DNA from: Symsagittifera roscoffensis
Lineage: Eukaryota > Xenacoelomorpha > Acoela > Convolutidae
DNA length: 64,000 nucleotides
NCBI RefSeq assembly: GCF_963678635.1
Contig: NC_087067.1
Span: forward strand, 15,259,639-15,323,638
Direction: 5' to 3'
In this document: positions 35,701 through 50,100 of the stretch, one piece after another
How positions within the stretch are numbered: position 1 is the first letter of the stretch
Layout of the letters: the number at the start of each line of letters is the position of its first letter
The notes under the pieces: model-generated
The model's input: only the letters and a program-made list of their open reading frames with translations
Database searches by the model: none
Told to the model about the DNA's origin: nothing
Position numbers and translations under genes: made by a program

Positions 35701-38104
35701 TGAAACTTCAATTTCCTTTCGGTATGAATTCCAAGATAGATAAAACATTCTACATCTATTTGGGTGTTACTGAAAAAAAAATTGATAGGTTTTTCAGTAG
35801 TTTGGGTCCGAGAAAGGCCCATGGTTTTGGTGTTTTTAAAATTAGTAACATTTAGTTATTTTGTTATTTCAATAGTTATTTCAATTAGTTATATTGCTAT
35901 CGCAAAACTGATTGATGTGTGATAGCAATATAGTCTTTTCTGTTTCTGGACTTCATAACGGTGTCATATGCATACAAAAATACCCCTGTGTTATCCGTGA
36001 CTATTTTAGGATCGTTTATGCATGATATGAACAAAAGTGCGCGAGAGGTACTCCAAAAGAATCGCAAAAGATAATAGTTTAAGTTCGCTATTAAAAAGTT
36101 TGTCTCGATGCACTGAAAACGAGTGTCAAGATAAGATTCCAAGTTTTAGCGCAGGCCCTCTGAATCCCATAAGTTCCTATTTTATTCTCAAGTTAGAGTG
36201 ATCAAAAGCTTTAGTGAACATATTCCGAACAGTTCGATTTTTGTTCGTTAGCGACATTGAAATCTCTTCTAACGGTGTAAGGATGGCGTCAGCACTCTTC
36301 CTTTTTGATCTGGAACCAAACTGAGTGTTTCGTATTATATTAAATTTGTCTACATATGATTGGGCTCGTCTGAAAATTAATCGCTCTAAAATTTTTTCCA
36401 GAACTGGTAGAAGCGAAATTGGTCTATAGTCTGAAGGGTCAACGATTTTTCCTTCCTTGAAAACTGTTAAAAAATATTGTATCTTTTAAACAGTTTGGGT
36501 AGATTCCTGGGGCTAGGCAGTCATTAAAAATTTTTGTTAGAGTACCTGCTAATATACTTTTTTAATTGTCTGACGAAAACACTATTGAAATCATAGCAAT
36601 CTGTACTATATTTATTTTTTAGACTTACCATGACTTGAATTAAATCATTTTTTTGTCAAAATACAATGATTGCTGACAGATTGAGTCCTCAGACAGATTA
36701 AGTGACTTGCTCGGAAATTCTCCCTGTACCTCTCTTTTCATTTAAAGTTTTCGTTCTAGAATTAGACTCCAGAGTTAACTTATTTCGATATTAATTTCGT
36801 TTTTTTTTACAAGTAATTAGGTTTTTGACAACTTTCTTTTGGGAACTATATCTGTTCCGGGCATCCGTTGTTTCAACATTCAAAATTCTCGTCGTTACCT
36901 TTTCTTGTTTGTTGCTGCATTTTTTTTACTTCATTGTCAATCCATGGATGCCTTTGTTTGTTTGTTTTAGTAATCCTTTTAGAAAAAAATTATCAACTGC
37001 CTTCATAAGGATCAAATTTAATTTTTCTAATATCCGAGAAGACAAAACACAGCTTCGCCTCACCTAAAAAATTATAGAAATCTTAAACTGGACTTCAATA
37101 AAGATATATAGACACATCGCAAAAACAACCGCAGAAAAAATATCGAAGAAGTTCAGATGAACAAACTTGAGCAGCAGTTATATACTTCATAACGCTTGCT
37201 AATCGCAAGCATAATCAAAAAATTTAGTAAAAAATTATTTAGGAACAAAACTCTCATTTTGAGGCATCACTAAAACACATGAATTGAAAGTTGGGAGAAC
37301 GAAGACCCTCATATTACCCTTGTTAGGCTTTATAAACGAAAAAAAAACTGAATAAAATCAGCAAAATTGACACAATAACAGTAAGCACTTGTGATAATGT
37401 TATAGAAATCCAAGAATATCTCATTTCATAGAAATCAAAGAAAAGTCATTTCATAGAAATCCACGAAAATTAAAACATAGGCGCTACGCGCAATACACCG
37501 AAGGCATAGAAACTGAAGCAAAAACCAAACAACTTGAACAACTAATAATTGAACAATAACAGTTCTAGAACAAAAAATCGTACTAATACATGTATACACC
37601 AAAATTTTGCTATATCGAGAAAGAGCCTGAAATAACAGTTCTAGAACTAAAAATCGTACTAACACATGTATAGGTTAAATTTTTGATATATCAACGAAGA
37701 TCATAAAATAACACTTCTAGAACTAAAAATCGTACTAACACATGTATACACCAAAATTTTACTATATTGACAAAGGGCCTGAAATAACAGTTCGTGAGCT
37801 AAAAATCGTACGAACACATGTATACACCAAAATTTTGCTATATTGGCAAAGATCATGAAATAACAGTTCGAGAGCTAAAAATCGTACTAACACATGTATA
37901 CGTCAAATTTTTGCTATATTGACAACTGTATTGAAATAAATACACATACATAAACAATAAAAGCAAAACTAAATGAAAGAAAGAATAATTAAATAAATAT
38001 AGAAATAAATATCAACAAATAAACAAAACACACCTGACAAATAAATAAGCAATAAAAAAATAAATCAATACATAAATAAATAAATAAATACATAAATAAA
38101 TACA

Positions 38105-38135
<31 letters not shown>

Positions 38136-41100
38136 AAGCAAAAGTGAAATGTACAAATAATTAAATAGACATGAAAAAATATATATGAACAAATAACCAA
38201 ACAAACAGACCCATAATATCAATAAATGAAAATAAATAAATTAAATAAATACACACGCAGAAATAATAAAAGCAAAACTAAATGAAAGAAAGAATAATTA
38301 AATAAATAAACAAAACACGTGATAAAAATAAACAAAAATAAATATGTACATACATAAATTATAAATAAATATAAGCAAACTAAACATAATTAAATAAATA
38401 GAAGAACAGATAATTAAATAAATAAAGATGAACAAATAAAGAAACAAACATACGCAATCACGTGACATAGCGCGATATAGTCCAGCCCACATGATAATTG
38501 ATAACTGTGGACGTTATTTGTCGACACTTGACAACAGACAACATTAAAAAAAAACCCGTTACACGATACCATAACACCTTGACTAAAGTCTTCGGTGTAA
38601 AAACGATTATAACAACAGAAGATCAAGAGACGTTTTTTGGCAACTCAAGTATCCTTTTTGTCAACTTCGATATTTAAAATTGGCATTTTAGCCAACAGCG
38701 ACAGGTGCCCGTTAAACAAAATTTTTAAGCATATCCAACTGACAGTTGGAAGAGTAATGAACGCAATGAAACTGAAAAAAAAGGAGACTTAATTTTTCAA
38801 AAACCTTCATTTTTTGAACTTCGAAGAAAGAATAGGTGGCCTCAAAGCTCTTTCGAATTGTAGAAAAATTTATGATGGACACTTTGGAGAAAACTGGATC
38901 AATAGGTAAAACTTTTATTTCGCTGGGAAATCTGATAATGAATTTCCATTTTCGAAATTAAAAGTCGATCACGTTTTTTGCGACCTTTACAATTTTACTG
39001 TTCGATAGTGGAGTTTGTCTTCCTTTCAACAATAGAGATGCACTGAATTTAAAAATAAATCACAAGTCAAACCGCAAAAAATCAAAATTTTAAGACGTTT
39101 AGCTTGAACAAAAAAAAATCAGCAAGACCTATATAAGTCTTCACTACGTTCATTACACTTAATAAAATTGTAAATCGGAAAAAAAATCATTTCCCGATCA
39201 TAAAACAATTTTAAAAACAATTTAAGATGAACATTTTGCAATACAATTGAGAAAACTGGGTCAGTAGGACACAATTTCTTTTCCGCTGGAAATTCTTAAG
39301 ACATAATATCCTTTTTTGGAAGCTAGAAGTCGTTCATGTTTTTTCTCGCTATTTCAAATTTATTAATAGGATAGTTAAGTAAGAGAACAGAAATTGCCTA
39401 CCTAATAACAAATGAATTTAAATTGAAATCTGAAAATTGAAGTCGTTTTCAAAGCTAGAAGTCGATCACAATTTCCGTGACATTCACACTTTTGGTGTTC
39501 GATAGTGGAGTTTGCCTCCCTTCATGCAAAGAAAAAGAAGCAAACATAAAAAGAAATCATATGTTAAACAGCAAAAAAAAAAATTGAGCGAGAACAAATT
39601 TTAAAATTTTCTTAGATTTTTTCTTGAATAAAAAACGCCAAGACCTGAGAACTCACAATGTTCATTACTCTAAAAAAAAAACTGGCGGCGAGTAGAATAT
39701 CTTTTTAGTTAGAGCAAGGTGTCCATATACTGAAAACTGTAAAATAAAAATCCTCTTTTTCAGTTAGAGCTCAAGGTGTCCATATATTGACACTGAAGCG
39801 AAGCTTCGTTTCGCAAACACTTGCGAGAATACGACAAAAAGCAGCTCTATAAAAAACAATGACAAAAATAAGAATTAGAAAAAAAAATGTGCCAACCTAT
39901 GAGATTCGAACCTGCGACCTAGAGATTAAGGGACTCACATACTAATCACTCAGCCACGGAAGCTTAATACGTACCAAACAGTAGCCACAACTTAAGCAGA
40001 GAACAGATACTATGCAATTTCCAATGTTAACATTGAAACTTCCAAATAAGTGGAAACTTTTATTTGTGAGTTGGTTTAGAAAAAAAAGAAGGTTCGTAAT
40101 AACACACTAAGCTGATCGCAAGCGTAACAAGTGTATAATAAATGTCCCTAACTAGTTCATAAAGTGTATAACTGATTCAAAACTTTGCAAACAAAATTCT
40201 CTAAATGGAGAAAACTGACAGGCCTTACCATACCACACGCTCGCTTGTTTAATAATAACCTAAAAAGACAATGCAATACCTGTGCGAGCAGCTCCTTCTT
40301 GCGTCCACTACTCTGTATGTCTAGGAGAGCATCATGGGCGACTCGGATGTTGCCATGTCTGAATGCACACAGTCCCAACTGCACCAGAGTCCTGTTGTAC
40401 AGCAACTGAGTCTCCACATCTGCAAACTGGATCGACTCCTGCAGGTGACTCATCAGCATCAAGTCACGTGCCTACAAGGAAATCGCGAGCATCAGAAGGA
40501 ATTCGAAATAACTGCATGCAGAATTGAACACTTAATTGAATAACTTGGCGAAAATTTAATTCGAAAAATTTTGCAGGCCCCAACCTCCAAATTTTTCTAA
40601 TTAATTTTTGTTCATACACACGATTGCTATTTAAAGTGGCATCCAGACCAAGTAAGCGATTCCAACCGTTATTTTTCTCACACTTAAGCCAGTAAAACCA
40701 ATCGCAAAATTGAAGTTTATGTGATGTGTGAGAAAAAAAGATCCAATAGCTTTAGTTTTCTCGAAGCTAAATGATGGAGTATTTTGTCCTCCTACCTGAA
40801 ACCACCTGTCGTGTAGAGCCAGATGGAATATCTGGCACAATACAGCCCTCGTTCGGATCCAGTTCGTCTTATCATTCGTGTAGATGAACTTACACAGTCT
40901 GTCCACCACTAATCCCGACTCCTCCTCGCCCTCTTTCGGCTGCTGCTTCTGGATCGGTTCATCCTCGGCGGAACCCCACTGGTCACTGCTGCTACCGGCA
41001 CTCACGTTCACACTTGTCGGATCAAACTATAAACAAAAACAACAACACTTCTTAAAGCTCTTTGAATTCGGTGTCGGGACTACTTGCCCCAAGTCAATTG

Positions 41101-44100
41101 GCCTGGCCCTATGCCAACTTGTCCTATACTAACTTGCCCTATATGGCAACTTGTCCTATGCGAACTTGCCCCACATGACATTTTGTCCTAGACCGTTTTG
41201 TCCCATACTTAACACTTTCACTTGATTCTTTGATGTTCAAATTGAGGACCAGCAAGTGCTGATGTACACTGGACTCGTTTTGAGATAACAAATGACTCTA
41301 ATCGAAAATATTTGAAGCTGAGCCTAAAAACCATATTTTTTGATAATTACACGCCAAAAATTGACAATAATCCACAATTAGCGCCTTCCACGGCTATTCT
41401 TTCATTGTTCACCATTTTGTTCCTAAACAACCAACATAAATACTATGAGCCAACTTACGCCTTGATTTTACCCACCATGCCTTTATGCTCTTCTGCCAAA
41501 CAAAACTGAAAACGTATTCAAAATTCCTGAAAGCCATTGCCTCTGTCTCTGATAACGCGCAACCATCCAGCATCCTTCAAAATTTTGAACGAGCTGCCGT
41601 AAACGCTTTTACAAGTGCGTTTCCAGAGTCTTCAATCAAAGGCTGTTACTTTCACCTCTGCCAGGCCTTTTTACGCAAAGTCAACGAGCTCGGTTTTAAA
41701 AAGCCTATGAAAACAACTGCGAGCTAAGCTTGGCACTGTGGTTAAAAACCGCTCTCAATTTAGTTCCAACTGATTTAATGGAACAATCGTTCGAGAGCGT
41801 CATTGACGAGATTGAGCATGTGGTGGACCGATTAGATCTTGAGCAAAGCCTGTCAGATAAAATTGACGAACTTGCCTCATACTTTCAGAGAAGTTATATA
41901 AAAGGCGAAACAATAGGGCAAAATAGCAGCCAACGGTTATTCCCTATGAGTCTCTGGAACCATTCCCAAGAAGCAGCGGAAGGCTTGATACGAACGACAA
42001 ACGCCGTTGAAGGTTGGCATCTTGGAGTGACAGCGTTATTTCAAGGGAGCCACCCAAGCCTGTACACTTTCCTGAATAAGATCCAAATTGATTCAACAAA
42101 TCAGAAATTCAACATTCTGAAGGCTAAGGGGTAACGCAGAATCAAGGGCGGAAGAAAATATCGGGATATTCATGCAAAATCCAAAATATTTCTAGAAATT
42201 TCAACAAAGACCATGTTGTTGACAATTTTTATGCACTAGCTCATTTAACGCTTTCGTAATTTTTAAATTGTCGGCATATTTTCTACTTAATTGTCGGCAT
42301 TTTGTTGCATTTTTAATTGAGTTTTAAAAAATCGCCACTTTTTTTTTTAACTTATAGCCATCGTACAGGGTCGAAATTTTGAGAGGTGATAAAGGCCAAT
42401 ACTGCAATATTTTTGCTTTTCCCTCACCCCGCCCCCTATTTTGGGCTATCCAAAATAGTGGGGTTTTAGGGGCGAGGCAGTACCTGCGGTTTTCCATTTC
42501 ATCGATTTCATAAAAAAATTTTTTGACTTCTTGTTTTGACTTTGAAATAAAAGTTTTGAATTCTTGACTTTTTGATTAAGAGTGTTGTGCACTATTAACT
42601 ATGCTATAGGAGCTTACAAGATCTGCAATCAATCTTTTGAAATATTTAACTCAACATGGGAATTGCATTGAAATTTTGCCGCTTTCATTTTGTCCATGCA
42701 TGCTTTGAACTCAAATTGATTCAGCACATGTTTAATGATTCCGCATTTTGTTTCAAGCTTAATTGTTCAACAAAAACATCTTTCATTTTTAGGCCGACAT
42801 TATGTTCTACGAGGTTATCAAAGAATCTGGGGCAAGTTTCATTTTTTATTATCTGGGACAAGATGGCATTGGACAAGTTGTCATCTGGGGCAAGTTGGAA
42901 TCGGACAAGTTGGGCTGGGACAAGTTGACTTGCGGCAGAATTACATGAAAGTTTGAATTTGTAGAACAATTTATGATGGACTCTTTTTTGTTAAAATTAA
43001 CCCAATTCGCAAAAACTGGATCAATAGGTGAACCATTTATTTCGCTGGGAAATCTGATAATTAGTTTCCATTTTCGAAATTAGAAGTCGATCACGTGTTT
43101 CGTCACCTTTACAATTTTGCTGTTCGATAGTGTAGTTTGCCTTCCTTTTAACAATGGAAATGCACTGGACTGATAGAAAAAGTCTTAAGTCAAACCGCGA
43201 AAAATCAAAATTGACAAATAAACAAATTTTAATACTTTTTCCTGAAAAAAAAAACAAAAAGTCAGCAAGACCTATATAAGAGTACTCACTACGTTCAGTA
43301 CTCTTCATCAAGTTGCATACCAAATAAAATTGTAATTGCATGGGTATTTAGAAGTGCAACTGGACTGAACCATTTTAACAACTTTTGAATACAAGCAAGC
43401 AATGTTTGCAAATTAATATCGTAATCGAAATTATTTATCACTGAGGTAACTTACAAGAATCAGTAGCAGCAAAAATTCTCGGTTTTTTCTTTTGCCCGAA
43501 TATCTTTGGTTCCAGATTCTCAGTGTTTCAAATGTTTTTGCAAACTACTAATAGACAGCGCAAAGATCGGCAATTGTTCTCGATGGACAAATTGTTCACA
43601 TAAACCAACACAATTACGGCACCAACATAATAAAGATGGGCATGCAGTAAAAGGTCTTGTAAAGCATCATTGAAATCATTCAGCGATGAAACCGTGCCTC
43701 GAAAGAGCAAAAATGGGCACAAAATTGTTCCATAAAAGCTGGAAGCCTTAAAAAGTAAAATTATGTAAAATGTGCTAGAGCTGAATTGGAAAACAATTAA
43801 GCAAAATAAGATGACAAAAAACTCAGGCGATGGTTGAAATAGTGTACCAAAAGAAAGGGTTTCGCTCATCCGACGATCCACAAATATATTCAGTTCACGC
43901 GAGAAGACTAAAGCCTGACTGACTCTTATTCGAATAGTCCATAACCCAGCTGGAGAGTGCAAAAAAATAGCCTAAAAAGAGATAAATCGCTCTCGATTGA
44001 CTGAACTTTAGTATTATACCCAAAACAATATCATTTTAACGCAACTTGTGGAACTATCCCATAGTTTTGATCACTAATTCAGGCGTTTGTAGTTATTTTT

Positions 44101-47100
44101 CGTTCATGGCTCGAAGTCAAATTGTTTCTGATCACAAGCTTGCCAGTACTGGTTAATGCTGGAAGCAAAAAAAATCGCGTCTACGAAGCGTCTTGTTTTT
44201 AAACACTACCATTTATCGGAAACTGGAGCAAAAAATTGCATATTATGCAGTTTACAGAAAAACTTCAAAATTTACTGATACTAGAACGAAACAATATCAT
44301 ATTATGCAGCTTACAGGAAAATTTCAATACTTGAAGAACAAAACGATTTTGACTTAGAAAAACTTATGTTTACTACTCATAGCTATGTTACCCAGTTATT
44401 GACAAAATTCTTGTTCCGCTTGTTATCTAAAATTTATCTAATTCCATTCCGAAAAAAAGGAGCCGGGCAAAAAAATAACATACAAGATCCTCTGTACTTT
44501 AAGTAATACAAATTTGGCTACAAATGTTAGAAGATGTGTTTCTCCTGCTCACACAAGTTGAGACTCTCAAATAAGTTGAAGATCGACATGAAAGGGTTAA
44601 CTAAAATGTAAAACCGTTAGTCGCTCGATAGTTAACAAGATTTACCTTGTAGTAGAGGAGTTCCAGTCTGGCTAGGTAGCACTTGCACAGCTGTTCCGGC
44701 TCAGCCCCGCTCTGTTCCAGGTATGTCTGGCAACGCACCACCAGTTGATACACTCGCGGCTCATATCGCAGTCTAACAAAATCAAGGCAGCACATCAGAA
44801 GCGCAACATAAGTTATACAAACAGGCCGAATAAGGAAAGGACTAAGATAAACACGTTCAGAAACTCCTAACGATATTCATTTTTCGCTGCTCTTAAATTT
44901 CATTTAGACTTTCCGTGTGGATTAATCAATTCTATGCATCCTTTCGGAACGACAAAGATAACTTGGAGATAGCAATGAAGGATAAACCATCCTGAAAATA
45001 AGTAGTCTCAAGAGTCTTTTTGGGTTCCGTTCTGTTAAACTTGATTTTAAAACACCTTTTACGCTCTAAAGTATTCAAAAACTGCCCAAAACAACTATTT
45101 TATTACAACTCGACGCATTCATTTTTCATCCGTATAGATGAATAGCACAAACTTCCAAAAGGACAGGAGATATCTGACCGATAGGATCTACTTACTTGTC
45201 AACATAGTCAGTCGAATGACAGTCCGAGTCTTGCAAGATCTTGGTGAACTCCGTGCTCAGTCGATTGATCATGGTCAACACACATCCGTTCACTTTGTAC
45301 AGGAACTCGCGTTCACCCTTCGGTTTCTCCTTTTCTTTGGGCTCTTCATCCGACTTTTCTTTACTTTCACTCTCTCCTTCTTTTGAATCTGCAGCTCCAG
45401 CACTGTTTTTAAAAAAAAACATAACCGATACTATATCTTAAAAAATGAGCATAAAATCGAACAGCCAAAATTTTTAGGTAGTTTTTTTAAAAATATTCCA
45501 AAAAATTTGTTTACAAGTATCAATGAAAAACGGTCAAATAAACAAACAACACTGCAAATAGAACAATTCCAACAGATTGTTGAAACATAGCCAACAGACA
45601 GATGGAAAAGAATCAATAAACGCGATTAAACAGATAAAATATTGAATTATTTAAAATATATATATAGGTAAAAAAACCTAGTGTGAAGAAACTGAAATTC
45701 CAAGAAATTCTTGTCCAAAATGGACATTGAAAAGAGACATTTTAGAGAAAAAACTTGAACTTACGCGTAATTTTGTCCACTAGTGTAAAAGTCGATTACA
45801 TTTTTCATGACCTTTACACTTTCTTTGTTCGATAGAGGAGTTTAGTGGAGCGACCTTATAAAAGTCCGAACTAAGTTCATTGACTCATTATAACTGTCAA
45901 TGAACTAAATATAGTGTTAAAAAATATGGCACTGAAGCTCTTTGAATTTGCAGAACAATCTGTAACAACTTTGAGACAAAATATTAAGCAAATTTCATAT
46001 AACTGGATCAATAAGTAAACGTAAAAATTACACAGAGGCGGAGCTGCGCTTCGCAAACACTTGCGAGAACACGACCAAAAAGCAGCTCTATCAAGTGAAA
46101 TAAGAAAAAGTCGAAATAAGCCTCGAATTAGCAAAAACTCGGCTGCGTGTAGGATTCGTATCTGCGACCTACTGCAATCAAGAGATTTTGAGTCTCACGC
46201 ACTATCCCCTCAGCCACTCAGGCTTAACAACCGAAACATACTAGTCACGAATAAAGCAGCTACATATGCTAACAAATTGCCAATGCGACTCAGCACCAAA
46301 TACAAATAGACTCAATTTTGCAATTAAAAATTTGGAATAAAACAAACTTTGCAAAGCATAAAGCCCCATTATGTATAAATTATGCATTTCAAAATATTGC
46401 GAGATATAATGAGTTTAAAAATTTCTGAAATAGAGTTTTCATTATTGCGATGTTGTTTGAAACAAATAGCTTTTATCGGTTCATTCGATGAATTCAAAAT
46501 GCATCAACTGTGTTAAATTATTACTATTCGAATGTCAAAGCACATGCTATCAAAAAGCTGTAAAGTTGCCCCACCATTATTGGGGTGAGGCATCATAAAA
46601 GTGCCGCACCAATATTTGCGATTTATGTTGGAAAAAAAAGAAGGTTCGTACTAATACACTAGTTTCGCATGTGTAAAAACCCACTTTCAAAACTAGTTTT
46701 TTTGTTCGTGCGATTGGAGAGCGTAATTTGCCATCTTTTTAGCACATGAACTTGAAATTAATTTGAAAAAAAAAATCATAAGTCAAACCTAAAAAAGTCA
46801 TCACGACCTTTTTAAGTTTCTTCGCCACATTCATTCACAATTAATTAATGTGGATAAAATCAAACCTCTCCAAACACTTCAAAGATTTTGTGAAAGTTCT
46901 AGTCATCATGCTGACGAATACAAAGAAATAGATAGTCATCATGCTGACGAAATATCGAATAACTTTGTGGATCACTTTGCTTTGAAAATGACTCGCAACA
47001 ACCAGTTTTAAAATTACCCGTTCTCCTGGTTCTCTGCTTTCTCCTTGACTTGAGCTGATGACGCTGTTGTTGTCGTCTCCTTGTCTTTTTCTTTCTTCAG

Positions 47101-50100
47101 TTGTTCTTCTTCCTCTGTGAAAGTGGGGTCCACTTTCAGACACGAGATGTTATCACACACCAGAGCACACAACTTCTCCAGGTGTTCCAATGCACTAAAA
47201 CCAAACAAACGAATAAACATCTTTCACATAATAGAAGATGATGAAGAAGAAGATTTCATCCAAGAGTAAATATGACAGAAAAATATGACTACATGCCAGT
47301 CCGAAAGATTATCTGACTCTTACGAATAAATAAATCATTAAATGAATTACGATGAAAAAATAGTCGGCTGATAACTCAGAAAATTTTTGTGCAATTTTTA
47401 AAGAACTCAATTACCAAAAACAGAGGATTCAGATAACACAAACTCATTCGTTTCTTTTTGATAACTATAAGATGGAAAGCATACAAAAAAGTGAGGCTTC
47501 GGTCCAAAAATCATGATATAAAAATTCCAAATTCAGCAAGAAACGTCTCTGAAAATTTAAGAACCAAACAAACTACATGTCCGCCAAGAACATCAGGCTG
47601 CTTCAAAAAGCACTTTCGATTGCTTGCTATAAATAAAGATCAAAAAGAACAAAAAAAATTAACAATGAAATTCAACTATAGAAACATATGGCTAACCGCT
47701 TTTGGAGTTTTTAGAACTATTTTTTGTCGACACTTTTTTGATGAAATTAACCCAATTTGAGAAAACATGATCAATAGGTAAAATTTTTACTTGGTTGAGT
47801 AATCTGATAATTAAAATTCATTTTCGAAATATAAATTGATCACGTTTCTGGTGATTTTTACATTTTTTCTTTTCGATGACGGATTTTGCCTTCCTTTTAA
47901 GTTTGAATTTGAAAGAAAAACACAAATGGTCTCAAAACTCATTGAATTTCAATGGGGTATTTTTTTATTCCGCAGGTAAATCTGAAAATCAAATTCCACT
48001 TCCGAAATTAGAAATCGATCAAGTTTTTTCGCGCCATTTCCGCTTACAATTTTAGAGAGCGCAGTTTGCCTACCTTTCAGCAAATGAACTTAAATTGGAT
48101 CCAAAAAGTGCACATATGCTTCAGTGCATTCATAAATGCATTAATATGTATGGATGTACAAATCACCAAGACCTATTTAATAAAGAAACGCTCGAAAAAG
48201 AAACTAAGAGGCGAAGAAAACATATTTCAAGTAAGCTCCAGTTATATGGATTTCAGCGACACATAGCCAACAAACATTTGAAAAGGGTCAATGAACGCAA
48301 GGAAACGGAAAACAATGCTGACTTGTTTTTTGAAGAAATTTTAAATAAAAACTATGCCCTTGAAACTCTTCGAATTTCAAAAACATTTTACAACTAACAA
48401 TTTTTTGATACAATTGACCCAATTTGAAAAAACTGGATCAATAATTTTTACTCCGCTGGGAATTCAGAAAATTATAGTCTTTTAAAACTAAAATTTATTC
48501 AAGTTTAACGAGACCATTACACTTTTACTGTTCGGGAGTTTGGAACTGAACTACACTAAAACAGAAATCAACATTTAGGTTGCGAAAAACGAATTTTAGC
48601 GTGTACAAATTTCAGGACTTTTTCCCAAAAAAAAAAGAAAAGTGAATCATCAGAACAATAAAAGTGTATTCACTTCGAGCATTGACACTTCAAAATATCT
48701 AATCAAAAAGAGTCCATTGAATTGCTTTCGTTGTGATGATTCAATCAAATTTTATGATTCAATCAGATTTTCGTAGTTTTGTGAAACGATTTATATAGAG
48801 CCCGCCACCTGATAAAGAGAGGGTGTTCTAGGTCAGTTTGCAACTTTTGCCTACCTGACATGCATTTTAGCATCAAAAAAATTCGGATCCAATAACCATT
48901 TAAAAACCAACAACTGCAACAGCCAGCTTTAATTAATGTGGCTACAGCCAAAACTTGAACTTTTGCTGTGAAAAGTTAGCCCAGGATAATACACAAAAAT
49001 TTTATAAGTACCAAATGAAAGCGGCACTAATTGCGTATCTAAAAGCGGCACTAAGAACACATCTCCTTCTAAATCGATTGTTGAGTAATGGTGAGAAAAA
49101 ACTAACTGGATGTGACAAAAATACTTATGTTTTAGTAAACCAATTGATAATTATTGAGTAACAAGGATGCTAACAGGAGCCAGTGTTTGAGCTTCATCGA
49201 GTCGAAGATATTTGAGTTGAGGTCAAAAGTAGCCGAAATGAGACTGATGTAGACTTTGCACTGGACGCCCACTCCCAAGGCTGCTTGGTTCAGCTCACTT
49301 ACAGTCAGCAACTCTCCCAGCAACTCAATCTGCTCATACTTGTCTGTTCCTTTTTTGCCTCTGTTCGAAATCACTTCTCGGAACTTCTTCACGAGCATGT
49401 CAAGAGACACTTCGCTGTCTTTCGGGAACAGACGAGCTCTCTCCTAGAAGCAACTGGTCATTTCAAAATTCAGTTTTTGAATTCGGAATTACAAAATAAT
49501 ATTAAAAAGACAGATTACAACCAGTTGACAAGAAAATCACTGCCAATAACTAGCTCAGGCGCGGATCTAGGAATTTCTCGAAGGGGGACGATTTTTCAAA
49601 AAAAAAAAAATTGAAAATTTTGTCGACTGTTTTTTAGGTCGACTAAATCGATTTTATGAGCTCTCCCAAACCACTATAAAGACCCTAATTTGACCAAATT
49701 TTCTGCGCCGCAGGCATGTTTTTTAAAAAGGCCAAAAAGCCGTTTTAGGCACTTTTTGGAAAACTTCGACCAAAAAAGCGCGTTTTTTCGGGGCGCGCGC
49801 TCCCCCCTTAAATTTAGTATAGGTTGGCGCCAAAGTCGCCTTTAGAAAAATTATAAAGTCAGTCAGCCAAAAATGGATATCTCAAAATAGTACAAAGGGG
49901 GACCCTGTGGGTCGGCAGGGGGTCGAATTTGTGCGCGGGGGAGGGGGGAAGGCCCCCCCCCCCTAAATCCGCTACTGAACTAGCTTAACATCAATGACAA
50001 CTGTCTTAGGTGTATGAAAACTTGCTCATTTCATCACACTGACTAGTGTTGATGTTAATTCTATTCATAGTTCATGTCTAAATAGTTCAATTTTACACGG

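Noticed and set aside
37989-38626. Hydrophobic minus-strand frames (Phe/Leu/Ile/Tyr repeats)
   Set aside because: Direct translation of AAAT microsatellites.
39898-39968. Functional tRNA gene
   Set aside because: A and B boxes are present but the acceptor and T stems do not pair, and the same module recurs inside dispersed elements at 46145 and 60573.
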